Assembly: GCA_002471665.1 (NCBI GenBank)
Contig: DKQK01000038.1
Location: 1-14,990 of the forward strand
From: Gammaproteobacteria bacterium UBA7310
GTDB lineage: Bacteria > Pseudomonadota > Gammaproteobacteria > Pseudomonadales > Ketobacteraceae
Length of the DNA stretch: 14,990 nucleotides
Direction: 5' to 3'
Every line of letters begins with the position of its first letter. Position 1 is the stretch's first letter. Positions 1-6,645 of the stretch are shown here, piece by piece. The position numbers were made by a program, and so were the translations under genes. The notes under the pieces were generated by a model that saw only the letters and a program-made list of their open reading frames with translations, did not search any database and was not told where the DNA came from.

Positions 1-10
1 CCCCGGCAGA

Positions 11-38
11 TTGTGAACCTGTTCTGAATGGTTACAAT
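11..38 (+). promoter_or_regulatory. Candidate promoter of the MerR/B12 regulator
   Basis: A -35-like TTGTGA (11-16) and a -10-like TACAAT (33-38) are separated by 16 bases, and the gene starts at 67. Both hexamers lie inside an imperfect inverted repeat, ATTGTGAACC (10-19) and GGTTACAAT (30-38), whose arms match except for one extra base. That layout would suit an autorepressor, but the operator role is inference. Confidence 0.45.
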
Positions 39-66
39 AGCGCCATAGAATTCGAGGGAAAACGCA

Positions 67-975
67 GTGCACACGATACAATCCGTTGCAGAAAAAACCG
101 GTCTGACACCGGACGTAATCCGAATCTGGGAACGACGCTACAGTGTGGTGTCACCGGAACGAACCCCATCCAATCAGCGCCTCTACACCGATGACGACAT
201 CGAGCGGCTTAATCTGCTTAGGCGCGTTACAGAACAGGGTCGCCGTATCAGCGCCATTGCCGCCCTGAGCACTGATGAGCTCAGGGAAATCGCGGGCTCC
301 AGCGGCTTTCAGCGCCCCCTGGCCAGACCCCTGTCGGAGGCGGATCTGGACGTGGAAAAATGCCGCAACGACGCCGTGTCGGCCATTATAGAGCTGGACC
401 CTCTGAAGCTGGAGCGCATTCTGGATCACGCCTTTGTCAGCCTGGGTTCGGTTGGTTTCATGATGAACTTCATCTCGCCCCTGATGGATCAGGTGGGCAA
501 CCTCTGGCGCAGCGGTGCGGTGCGCACCTGCCAGGAACACTTCTCCAGCGCCCACGTGCGCTCTTTTCTGGGCCGGTATATGCTGGAGGCCAACACAGAT
601 CCCAAGGGCCCCCGTATTGTGGTCGCCACCCTGCCCGGTCAGATGCACGAATTGGGCGCCACCATGTCAGCGGTGATCGCCGCCCAGGGAGGCTGGAACG
701 TCATCTATCTGGGGGCAGCGGTACCCATCGAAGAGATCCTGTTCACCGCGGAATGCAAAGATGCCCGTGCCATCGCCATCAGCCTGGGCTACCCCATGGA
801 CGATCCCAAAACCCCCATGATGCTGGAGCAACTAAGCCATGGAGCGCCGGAGATGAGCCGCTTGTTGGTGGGTGGCAGCAGTGTGGAGAGGCACCGCAGC
901 CTGCTGGCCCGGCTCGGTGCGCTGGAGATGAAAGATCTGGAAACCCTGTCCAAAACACTGGACACCATCCGTTAA
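67..975 (+). CDS. MerR-family regulator with B12-binding photosensory domain (CarH/LitR-like)
   Basis: Predicted cytoplasmic transcription factor of 302 residues that binds DNA and, by family, adenosylcobalamin. Residues 1-70 form a MerR winged helix (IRIWERRY at 18-25, then a wing with NQRLY at 36-40). Residues 95-175 match the helical B12-binding cap, with W147 followed nine residues later by E157-H158, the W-x9-EH signature of CarH photoreceptors. Residues 182-302 are a Rossmann-type B12 domain with H194 in the HxxG motif as likely lower cobalt ligand, YLGAAVP at 214-220 and GG at 269-270. In CarH/LitR proteins the dark AdoCbl form is a DNA-bound tetramer that light breaks up. Two positions differ from what I recall of Thermus CarH: R148 stands where the light-state histidine follows the tryptophan, and Q192 replaces an acidic residue two before H194. 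The GTG start at 67 has GAGGGA (54-59) seven bases upstream. No carotenoid or photolyase gene is nearby; the next gene is lon. Family confident, light response inferred. Confidence 0.88.
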   Translation: MHTIQSVAEKTGLTPDVIRIWERRYSVVSPERTPSNQRLYTDDDIERLNLLRRVTEQGRRISAIAALSTDELREIAGSSGFQRPLARPLSEADLDVEKCRNDAVSAIIELDPLKLERILDHAFVSLGSVGFMMNFISPLMDQVGNLWRSGAVRTCQEHFSSAHVRSFLGRYMLEANTDPKGPRIVVATLPGQMHELGATMSAVIAAQGGWNVIYLGAAVPIEEILFTAECKDARAIAISLGYPMDDPKTPMMLEQLSHGAPEMSRLLVGGSSVERHRSLLARLGALEMKDLETLSKTLDTIR

Positions 976-1003
976 TCCGGTAACCGGCCTGACAACTTGC
1001 CGC

Positions 1004-1038
1004 GGCGGGCATCCAGCCACCTAAAATAAATGCCCGCC
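1004..1038. repeat. 9-bp perfect inverted repeat between the regulator and lon
   Basis: GGCGGGCAT (1004-1012) and ATGCCCGCC (1030-1038) are perfect complements around a 17-base loop. It lies 29 bases after the regulator's stop codon and just before the lon promoter. No T run follows on either strand, so it is a weak candidate for an intrinsic terminator; it could also be an RNA structure at the end of the first transcript. Confidence 0.35.
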
Positions 1039-1042
1039 CTGT

Positions 1043-1071
1043 CTTGAAATCTGCCTGTTGTGCACCGATAT
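1043..1071 (+). promoter_or_regulatory. Candidate sigma-32 heat-shock promoter of lon
   Basis: CTTGAAA (1043-1049) is a perfect match to the sigma-32 -35 element as known in E. coli. After a 14-base spacer, ACCGATAT (1064-1071) matches six of eight positions of the -10 element CCCCATNT. The lon start codon lies 45 bases further on. Lon genes are classic members of the heat-shock regulon, so site and gene agree. Confidence 0.6.
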
Positions 1072-1115
1072 AAACAGAAAATTTTCTCTGTAATCAAATA
1101 ATTGGTGGAACCCTC

Positions 1116-3512
1116 GTGGCAATAGACGATCATGACAGCGCGGATATCATTGAAGTAACCGAAGAGCAGCTGGAACGCGGACTGGCCTTGCCCGACTCAT
1201 CACTGCCGGAACGTCTGTACGTCATCCCCATCTCCAATAAACCCTTCTTTCCCGCCCAGGTACAACCCATTGTGGTGGATGAAGAACCCTGGGCCACCAC
1301 CATCGAACGGGTAGCCAAAACCCCCCATCGCTGCCTGGCCCTGTGCTATGCCCCGGAGCCCGACGACGGTGTGCTGCTCACTGACCGGTTCGAGCGCATG
1401 GGCTGCGTGGTGCGCATCCATAACGTGGTGCGCGATGAGGGCAAAATCCAGTTTATCGCCCAGGGCATCCGCCGCACCTGGGTACATCAATGGCTGCAAA
1501 AATCCCCACCCCTGCTCGCCGGTGTCACCTACCCCTATCCACGGGAGGAAGACGCCCAGGAAGTGAAGGCCTATGGCATCGCCATTATTGATTCCATCAA
1601 GGAACTGGTGTCCATCAACCCGCTGTATACTGAGGAATTGCGGGATTATCTGGACCGTTTCAGCCCCAACGACGCCTCTCCCCTCACCGACTTTGCAGCG
1701 GGCCTCACCACCGCGGAACCGGAAGATCTGCAAGAGGTGCTGGACGCAGTGCCGTTGTTGAAACGGATGGAAAAAGTGTTGCTGTTGCTGAAAAAAGAGC
1801 TGGAAGTGGCCCGCCTGCACCTGCAAATCAATCGCCAGGTGAATGCCAAATTAGAGGAACACCAGCGCAATTTCTTTCTGCGGGAGCAATTAAAGGTTAT
1901 CCAGAAAGAGCTTGGCATCGCCAAGGATGATAAAGAAAGCGATGTCGATGAATTTCGGGCCCGCCTGGAAAAATGCACCGTGCCCGAAGCGGCCATGAAA
2001 AAAATCGAAGATGAGCTGCACAAGCTCTCCATGCTGGAGATCGGGTCGCCGGAATATGCCGTGACCCGCAACTATCTGGATTGGGCCACCTCTGTCCCCT
2101 GGGGCGTTACCTCCGAGGACATGCTGGATATTGACCACGCACGCACCACGCTGGATAAACACCACGACGGCCTTAATGACGTTAAAGACCGCATCCTGGA
2201 ATTTCTCGCGGTGGGCACCTACAAAGGCCAGATCAGCGGCTCCATCCTGTTGCTGGTGGGGCCACCGGGGGTGGGTAAAACATCCATTGGAAAATCCATT
2301 GCCGAAGCACTGGGCCGCAAGTTCTATCGGTTCAGCCTGGGTGGCATGCGGGATGAAGCGGAAATCAAAGGCCATCGCCGCACCTACATCGGCGCCATGC
2401 CCGGCAAACTGGTTCAGGCCCTGAAAGATGTGGAGGTCAGCAACCCGGTCATTATGCTGGACGAAATTGACAAAATCGGTGCCTCCTATCAGGGCGACCC
2501 GGCATCGGCTCTCCTGGAAGTGCTGGACCCGGAGCAAAACCGGGAGTTTCTGGATCATTATCTGGATCTGCGGCTGGATCTGTCCAACGTGCTGTTCGTC
2601 TGTACCGCCAATCAACTGGACAGCATACCCAGCCCTTTGCTCGATCGCATGGATATGATTCGCCTCTCCGGCTACATCACGGAAGAAAAACTCGCCATCG
2701 CCCAAAACCATTTGTGGCCAAAATGCCTGGCCCGTGCCGGTGTGAAAAAATCGCTGCTGCGCGTATCCAAGCCTGCACTGCGCAATATCATTGAAGGGTA
2801 CGCCCGCGAAGCCGGAGTCCGCAATCTGGAGAAAACCCTTAATAAAATTGTGCGCAAGTCTGTGGTCCAGCTGTTGAAGGCACCCAAGACCAAAATCAGC
2901 ATCACACCAGCCAATCTGGAAGATTACCTGGGGCCGCCCATCTTCCGCGATGAAACCCCCATTCGTGGTGTGGGTGTGGTAACCGGCCTGGCGTGGACCT
3001 CATTGGGTGGTGCCACCCTGCCCATCGAGGCCACCGCAGTCCACCACCGCAACGCCGGCATGAAAATGACCGGCCAACTGGGCGATGTGATGAAAGAATC
3101 CGCAGAACTGGCCTACAGTTATGCGGCATCCCATATTGACCAGTACGGCGGCTCCCCGGAATTCTTCGAGAAAGCCTTCCTGCACCTGCACGTACCGGAA
3201 GGGGCCACCCCCAAAGACGGCCCCAGTGCCGGCGTCACCATGACCACCGCACTGATTTCTCTGGCCTGCAACACCAAACCCCGGCGCCCCATCGCCATGA
3301 CCGGGGAAATCACCCTCACCGGCCAGGTACTGGCGGTAGGGGGGATTCGGGAGAAGGTGATCGCAGCCCGTCGCCAGAAAATCAAGGAGTTAATTCTGCC
3401 ACAGGCCAATCAGCGGGATTACGACGAGCTGCCGGACTATATTCGCAAAGGCATCACCGTGCATTTCGCCGATCACTATGATGATGTATACCAAGTGGTG
3501 TTCGGGAAATAA
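1116..3512 (+). CDS. lon: Lon-family ATP-dependent serine protease (AsrA-like second Lon)
   Basis: Cytoplasmic AAA+ protease (endopeptidase La) that unfolds and degrades misfolded and regulatory proteins. The 798 residues hold, in order, an N-terminal LON substrate domain (about 30-230), a coiled-coil linker (about 225-290), the AAA+ module with Walker A GPPGVGKT at 382-389 and Walker B ending D449-E450, and the C-terminal protease domain. The catalytic dyad is S704 in DGPSAGV and K747 in GGIREKV; the 43-residue spacing equals that of E. coli Lon (S679/K722). The N-terminus differs from E. coli Lon: it has an acidic leader of about 30 residues followed by PERLYVIPISNKPFFPAQVQP, which reminds me of Pseudomonas AsrA (PA0779) rather than the housekeeping Lon. 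The genome may therefore hold another lon beside clpX. The start is GTG at 1116, with a GGTGGA-type ribosome site near 1103. The gene is monocistronic, behind a likely heat-shock promoter. Family certain; subfamily assignment from memory. Confidence 0.96.
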   Translation: MAIDDHDSADIIEVTEEQLERGLALPDSSLPERLYVIPISNKPFFPAQVQPIVVDEEPWATTIERVAKTPHRCLALCYAPEPDDGVLLTDRFERMGCVVRIHNVVRDEGKIQFIAQGIRRTWVHQWLQKSPPLLAGVTYPYPREEDAQEVKAYGIAIIDSIKELVSINPLYTEELRDYLDRFSPNDASPLTDFAAGLTTAEPEDLQEVLDAVPLLKRMEKVLLLLKKELEVARLHLQINRQVNAKLEEHQRNFFLREQLKVIQKELGIAKDDKESDVDEFRARLEKCTVPEAAMKKIEDELHKLSMLEIGSPEYAVTRNYLDWATSVPWGVTSEDMLDIDHARTTLDKHHDGLNDVKDRILEFLAVGTYKGQISGSILLLVGPPGVGKTSIGKSIAEALGRKFYRFSLGGMRDEAEIKGHRRTYIGAMPGKLVQALKDVEVSNPVIMLDEIDKIGASYQGDPASALLEVLDPEQNREFLDHYLDLRLDLSNVLFVCTANQLDSIPSPLLDRMDMIRLSGYITEEKLAIAQNHLWPKCLARAGVKKSLLRVSKPALRNIIEGYAREAGVRNLEKTLNKIVRKSVVQLLKAPKTKISITPANLEDYLGPPIFRDETPIRGVGVVTGLAWTSLGGATLPIEATAVHHRNAGMKMTGQLGDVMKESAELAYSYAASHIDQYGGSPEFFEKAFLHLHVPEGATPKDGPSAGVTMTTALISLACNTKPRRPIAMTGEITLTGQVLAVGGIREKVIAARRQKIKELILPQANQRDYDELPDYIRKGITVHFADHYDDVYQVVFGK

Positions 3513-3534
3513 TTGGACAAACTTTGCTACGTTT

Positions 3535-3565
3535 TAAGGATCGACAGCCACCCCGCTGATCCTTA
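3535..3565 (+). terminator. Hairpin after lon, possible weak terminator
   Basis: TAAGGATC (3535-3542) and GATCCTTA (3558-3565) form a perfect 8-bp stem. In an alternative fold CAGC (3545-3548) pairs with GCTG (3555-3558) to extend the stem across a bulge. Only a poor T-rich tail (TTATT) follows, so termination efficiency is uncertain. It lies 23 bases after the lon stop. Confidence 0.4.
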
Positions 3566-3602
3566 TTATTCCCGCTAACGTTATAAAAACCGGGCTGGAA
3601 AA

Positions 3603-4250
3603 ATGCATAAACTACAATCATTGATCGATAACAACATCAAATGGGCAGAGGGCATTACCAAAGAAGATCCAGACTTTTTCAAGCGTCTGTCCGAAGCTCA
3701 ATCTCCCGAATACCTGTGGATCGGCTGTTCCGACAGCCGGGTGCCCGCCAACGAAATAGTTGGCCTGTTGCCCGGTGAAATCTTCGTTCACCGCAATATC
3801 GCCAACCTGGTGGTGCACACCGATTTCAACTGCATGTCGGTTATCGAGTTTTCGGTAAAAGTATTGAAGGTCAAGCACATCATCGTCTGTGGTCATTACG
3901 GTTGCGGCGGGGTGAAAGCATCCATCGACAACACATCACACGGCCTCATCGACAACTGGCTATACAGCATCAGAAACATCTACCATCGCAACAAACACCG
4001 TATGGATGCACTGCAGTCAGAAGAAGAGCGTCACAACGTTCTGTGTGAGCTGAATGTGATGCAGCAGGTCAAGAATGTGGCCCACTCCCACGTCGTTCAG
4101 GATGCCTGGGCCAAGGGTCAGGATCTGACCGTGCACGGCTGGATCTACAGCCTCAAGGATGGCCTGGTGAACGATCTTGCAATCGATATCCACAGCCCTG
4201 AGGATCTGGCTGACGAATATCGCGTACTGGCGACCATGGAAGATAACTGA
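3603..4250 (+). CDS. can: Beta-class carbonic anhydrase (Can type)
   Basis: Zinc enzyme that interconverts CO2 and bicarbonate in the cytoplasm, supplying bicarbonate for carboxylases such as acetyl-CoA carboxylase. The 215 residues are close to E. coli Can (220) and carry its zinc and catalytic residues at the same numbers: C42, D44 and R46 in CSDSRVP, then H98 and C101 in CGHYGCGG. W39, R64 and Y182 correspond to the residues (W39, R64, Y181 in the Haemophilus enzyme) that form the bicarbonate-binding allosteric site of type II beta-carbonic anhydrases, so pH-dependent bicarbonate inhibition is expected. The ATG at 3603 is preceded by GGAA. The gene stands alone between lon and a convergent lipoprotein gene, so the neighbourhood adds nothing about its role. 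Assignment is secure. Confidence 0.97.
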   Translation: MHKLQSLIDNNIKWAEGITKEDPDFFKRLSEAQSPEYLWIGCSDSRVPANEIVGLLPGEIFVHRNIANLVVHTDFNCMSVIEFSVKVLKVKHIIVCGHYGCGGVKASIDNTSHGLIDNWLYSIRNIYHRNKHRMDALQSEEERHNVLCELNVMQQVKNVAHSHVVQDAWAKGQDLTVHGWIYSLKDGLVNDLAIDIHSPEDLADEYRVLATMEDN

Positions 4251-4319
4251 GCCCGAGGAATGTAACTAAAGCAAAGGAAGATAACCGAGTCAGGTATCGA
4301 TTCCAACCTGAGCTCAGTT

Positions 4320-4350
4320 GAGCGATGCCGATCAACCATCGGCATCGCTC
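4320..4350. terminator. Perfect 13-bp hairpin between convergent can and lipoprotein genes
   Basis: GAGCGATGCCGAT (4320-4332) and ATCGGCATCGCTC (4338-4350) are perfect complements around a five-base loop. The hairpin lies between the stop codons of two converging genes (4250 plus, 4363 minus), where a shared terminator is expected. Neither strand has a T run after the stem, so it may block read-through or protect the 3' end rather than act as a textbook intrinsic terminator. Confidence 0.6.
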
Positions 4351-4362
4351 TCACGGGGTGCG

Positions 4363-5316
4363 TTAGAAGTCCGGATAGTACAAGCCTACTTTGTTACCCC
4401 AATTAGGATTGTCATCAAAAATCAACCCTTTCTCGGTCACCACCAGCGCACGACTGTCAAACATGGGCGGCTGTGCCGGTGCCACGGCCGTTGGGGCAAA
4501 AAACGTATCGGCAGGTGTCTCTGCCACAACCTGGCCCTGCTTCCAGAACAACAGGCTTCCTTTTAGATAATCGGTAACGATCACCCCATCTTTATACGCT
4601 GCCAGGTCATCCAACACCGTACCGCTTCTCTGATAGAGAACGTCAACGGCGCCGGCGGAACCATCGGTATTGCGCTGAATGCGCCCAAGTACGGAATTTA
4701 CTGTACCGGATTTGATACCGGTGTAATAAAGTTGATCCCCTATCCACTCCAGACCATTCACCGCAAAGGCAATATCCTCTGCCCACAAACTGATGAGTGA
4801 CACCGTTGTGGGATCAGAAAACTGCACCTGGACAATATCGTGCTTGCCTGAATCCGCAATATAAATATTTCCAAACTCATCCACTTCCATGCCATTGGGT
4901 ATACCCAGCTGCGCCAGAGGGCTGATGACACCCAGCGTCATGAAAGGGTGCACTTCATCCTCTCGAATATCAGCCGGTACCGGTGCACGCTCGCTGATTC
5001 TTGCCGCCAACAGGTAGGAATCCGCAAATTCAGCAGGCTTCAGTTTTGAACAGACGGCATAAAGATAATCGTAACGTTGGATTATCCCTTCCACCAGGCA
5101 ATTTTCATGGAACATATCCAGCTTGATGTAATCCCCCACACCGTTTTGAATAATTTCATACACGCCATTGCCACCGGAAACAAACAGCCGGCCATCCGCC
5201 GTAAAAAACAGGCTTTCAGATTCCAGCACGCCATCAACAATGGTTTCGCTTTCCGATCCACACCCACTTAAAACCAGACTGATAGCCAGCAAAGCGGTAC
5301 TAAAAAATCTTTTCAT
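4363..5316 (-). CDS. Lipoprotein with NHL/SMP-30-like beta-propeller sequence, function unknown
   Basis: Predicted exported lipoprotein of 317 residues. The N-terminus (MKRFF, hydrophobic stretch 7-16, lipobox LSGC with C19) is a lipoprotein signal peptide; the residue after C19 is glycine, so outer-membrane sorting is expected by the +2 rule. PNGMEVDEFGNIYIADS (140-156) is a typical NHL/SMP-30 propeller strand pair, and VNGLEWIGDQLYYT (187-200) looks like a second blade. Such propellers act as lactonases, sugar or protein binders; no full set of SMP-30 metal ligands can be assigned by eye, so I give no reaction. An in-frame ATG four codons upstream (5328) is an alternative start; I prefer 5316 because it gives a compact signal peptide. 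It is divergent from an AraC-type regulator, which may control it. Existence confident, fold likely, function unknown. Confidence 0.85.
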   Translation of the reverse strand: MKRFFSTALLAISLVLSGCGSESETIVDGVLESESLFFTADGRLFVSGGNGVYEIIQNGVGDYIKLDMFHENCLVEGIIQRYDYLYAVCSKLKPAEFADSYLLAARISERAPVPADIREDEVHPFMTLGVISPLAQLGIPNGMEVDEFGNIYIADSGKHDIVQVQFSDPTTVSLISLWAEDIAFAVNGLEWIGDQLYYTGIKSGTVNSVLGRIQRNTDGSAGAVDVLYQRSGTVLDDLAAYKDGVIVTDYLKGSLLFWKQGQVVAETPADTFFAPTAVAPAQPPMFDSRALVVTEKGLIFDDNPNWGNKVGLYYPDF

Positions 5317-5414
5317 TCCACACACCATTCATTATTGTCATGAATGATCCATCATAAAAACAGAACAATAAGTGGAATACCGATGTGGCGGCCAAACTCT
5401 GGTGCCAATCGGTC

Positions 5415-5420
5415 AGGAGT
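5415..5420 (+). promoter_or_regulatory. Ribosome binding site that fixes the AraC regulator start
   Basis: AGGAGT lies seven bases before the ATG at 5428. The open frame extends upstream to an ATG at 5344, but the extra 28 residues look non-coding for this family and that ATG has no ribosome site. Confidence 0.7.
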
Positions 5421-5427
5421 ATTGCAA

Positions 5428-6477
5428 ATGGAATCACCCCTGCAGCCTGATAGCTGGCTCAAACAGCCCGTGCCCATGCCTTACCTCACCACCACACTGG
5501 AGGTCGGATGCGCCTGGGGAATCGACAAGGAACAACTGCTGGCTGCCTTCGACATTAATTTGGAGGATGGCCAGGTACACATCCCGCTCAACAACCTGCT
5601 GGCCGTCATACTGAAATTACACGAATGCTTTCCCGCCCAGCCACTGGCATTGGAAATCGGTCAGCGCCTGTCACCCACGGCTTACGGCAGCCTGGGATTC
5701 GCTATGCTGTGCAGCGACACGCTGGACGATTGTCTGAACATCATGAGTCGTTACTGGAAACTGATCAACATGTCGGTAAGCAGTGTCACCATTACAAGTG
5801 ACTCTCGCTACTGCACCGCAACCCTTGATATCAACCCATGGCTTATGGAACCGCTGCGCAGGCTCTGGATTGAAGCTTCACTTACCAGCTGGAAACGCTG
5901 CTTCGAAGTGCTGTGTGGTGAGCGCTTGGAAGGAAGTGAAATTCTGCTGGCCTACCCACAACATTACTTTAGTGAGCCATCGCAGCTCACCCGGGCGGAA
6001 CAGCGCTATGGTGTCATCCGCTACAACCAGACAGCAAATCAGTTTCGCATACCTATCCAGTTGCTGCACCAGCCACTTCCCATGGCCAATATCCTGCACA
6101 AAAAAATGGCTATCGAACTATGTGAACGGGATGCCCAAACACTGGATCGCATAACCAGCCATCCGGTTAGCCAACAGGTGAAAGCACTGCTGGTACCCAG
6201 TGAAACAGGATACCCCAGCTTCGAACAGCTGGCGGACGCGCTGTGCGTCTCGGTCAGAACCCTGCGCCGCCAACTAAGCAAGGAAGGAACCGGATTCAAG
6301 CAATTACTGGATGAATCCCGACGTCACGATGCCCTGCAACTACTGGGCGACCCGCGCTATCGTATTCAACGAATTTCAGAGCTGCTTGGTTTTGGTGATC
6401 CGGCTAATTTTGCCCGCTGTTTCCGCAACTGGACCGGACAAACCCCCAGTGAATTCCGTAAAAAACTGCTGAACTGA
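5428..6477 (+). CDS. AraC-family transcriptional regulator (OruR-like)
   Basis: Cytoplasmic DNA-binding regulator of 349 residues from the preferred start. Residues 25-210 match the N-terminal ligand domain of the OruR/ArgR-like AraC subgroup (Pfam Arabinose_bd type); TAYGSLGFAMLCSDTLDDCL (84-103) is its hallmark. The C-terminal 95 residues are the paired helix-turn-helix domain: the first helix set includes SFEQLADALCVSVRTLRRQL (264-283), the second ISELLGFGDPANFARCFRNW (316-335), ending in the usual GQTPSEFR. Members of this subgroup often control catabolic genes for fatty acids, sterols, amino acids or hydrocarbons, but the effector cannot be read from sequence. It diverges from the lipoprotein gene and converges with the porin gene, so either could be its target; divergent pairing favours the lipoprotein. 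Confidence 0.93.
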   Translation: MESPLQPDSWLKQPVPMPYLTTTLEVGCAWGIDKEQLLAAFDINLEDGQVHIPLNNLLAVILKLHECFPAQPLALEIGQRLSPTAYGSLGFAMLCSDTLDDCLNIMSRYWKLINMSVSSVTITSDSRYCTATLDINPWLMEPLRRLWIEASLTSWKRCFEVLCGERLEGSEILLAYPQHYFSEPSQLTRAEQRYGVIRYNQTANQFRIPIQLLHQPLPMANILHKKMAIELCERDAQTLDRITSHPVSQQVKALLVPSETGYPSFEQLADALCVSVRTLRRQLSKEGTGFKQLLDESRRHDALQLLGDPRYRIQRISELLGFGDPANFARCFRNWTGQTPSEFRKKLLN

Positions 6478-6510
6478 ACCAGCCTGATCCCAGCTGATAT
6501 TCAGCCCCAT

Positions 6511-6535
6511 AAAAAAGGCGCCGCTAAGCGGCGCC
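6511..6535 (-). terminator. Strong rho-independent terminator of the porin gene
   Basis: GGCGCCGC and GCGGCGCC (6517-6535) form a GC-only stem around a TAA/TTA triloop. On the minus strand the stem is followed by six T residues (6511-6516 read in complement). This is a textbook intrinsic terminator for the porin transcript, 111 bases beyond its stop codon. On the plus strand there is no T run, so it ends the AraC transcript poorly. Confidence 0.88.
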
Positions 6536-6549
6536 CGGACCTCAAATCC

Positions 6550-6624
6550 CTGAGAGTACCTTATTACTGAGAGTACCTTTTTACTAAGTGCACCTTCACT
6601 CTCCTAAGGGTACCTTTCTTTTAC
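6550..6624 (-). repeat. Degenerate tandem repeat in the porin 3' untranslated region
   Basis: About four copies of a 17-20 base unit, read on the plus strand as CTGAGAGTACCTTATTA, start near 6550, 6567, 6584 and 6604. The first two share the first 13 bases; the third and fourth keep CTAAG and the ACCTT core. The array fills most of the space between the porin stop codon and its terminator, so it would be transcribed as part of the porin mRNA tail. Role unknown. Confidence 0.55.
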
Positions 6625-6645
6625 TGCTAACTGTTCAGCACAGAC

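Noticed and set aside
360..983. Long second-frame open frame inside the MerR/B12 gene
   Set aside because: It is wholly inside a gene with clear family motifs and its translation has no recognisable domain; a high-GC shadow frame.
1890..2711. 273-residue minus-strand open frame opposite lon
   Set aside because: The plus strand encodes an intact Lon with Walker and catalytic motifs; the antisense frame shows no protein character.
5344..5427. Upstream extension of the AraC regulator to an ATG at 5344
   Set aside because: No ribosome site there, while AGGAGT at 5415-5420 is well placed for the ATG at 5428, and the extra residues do not fit the family.
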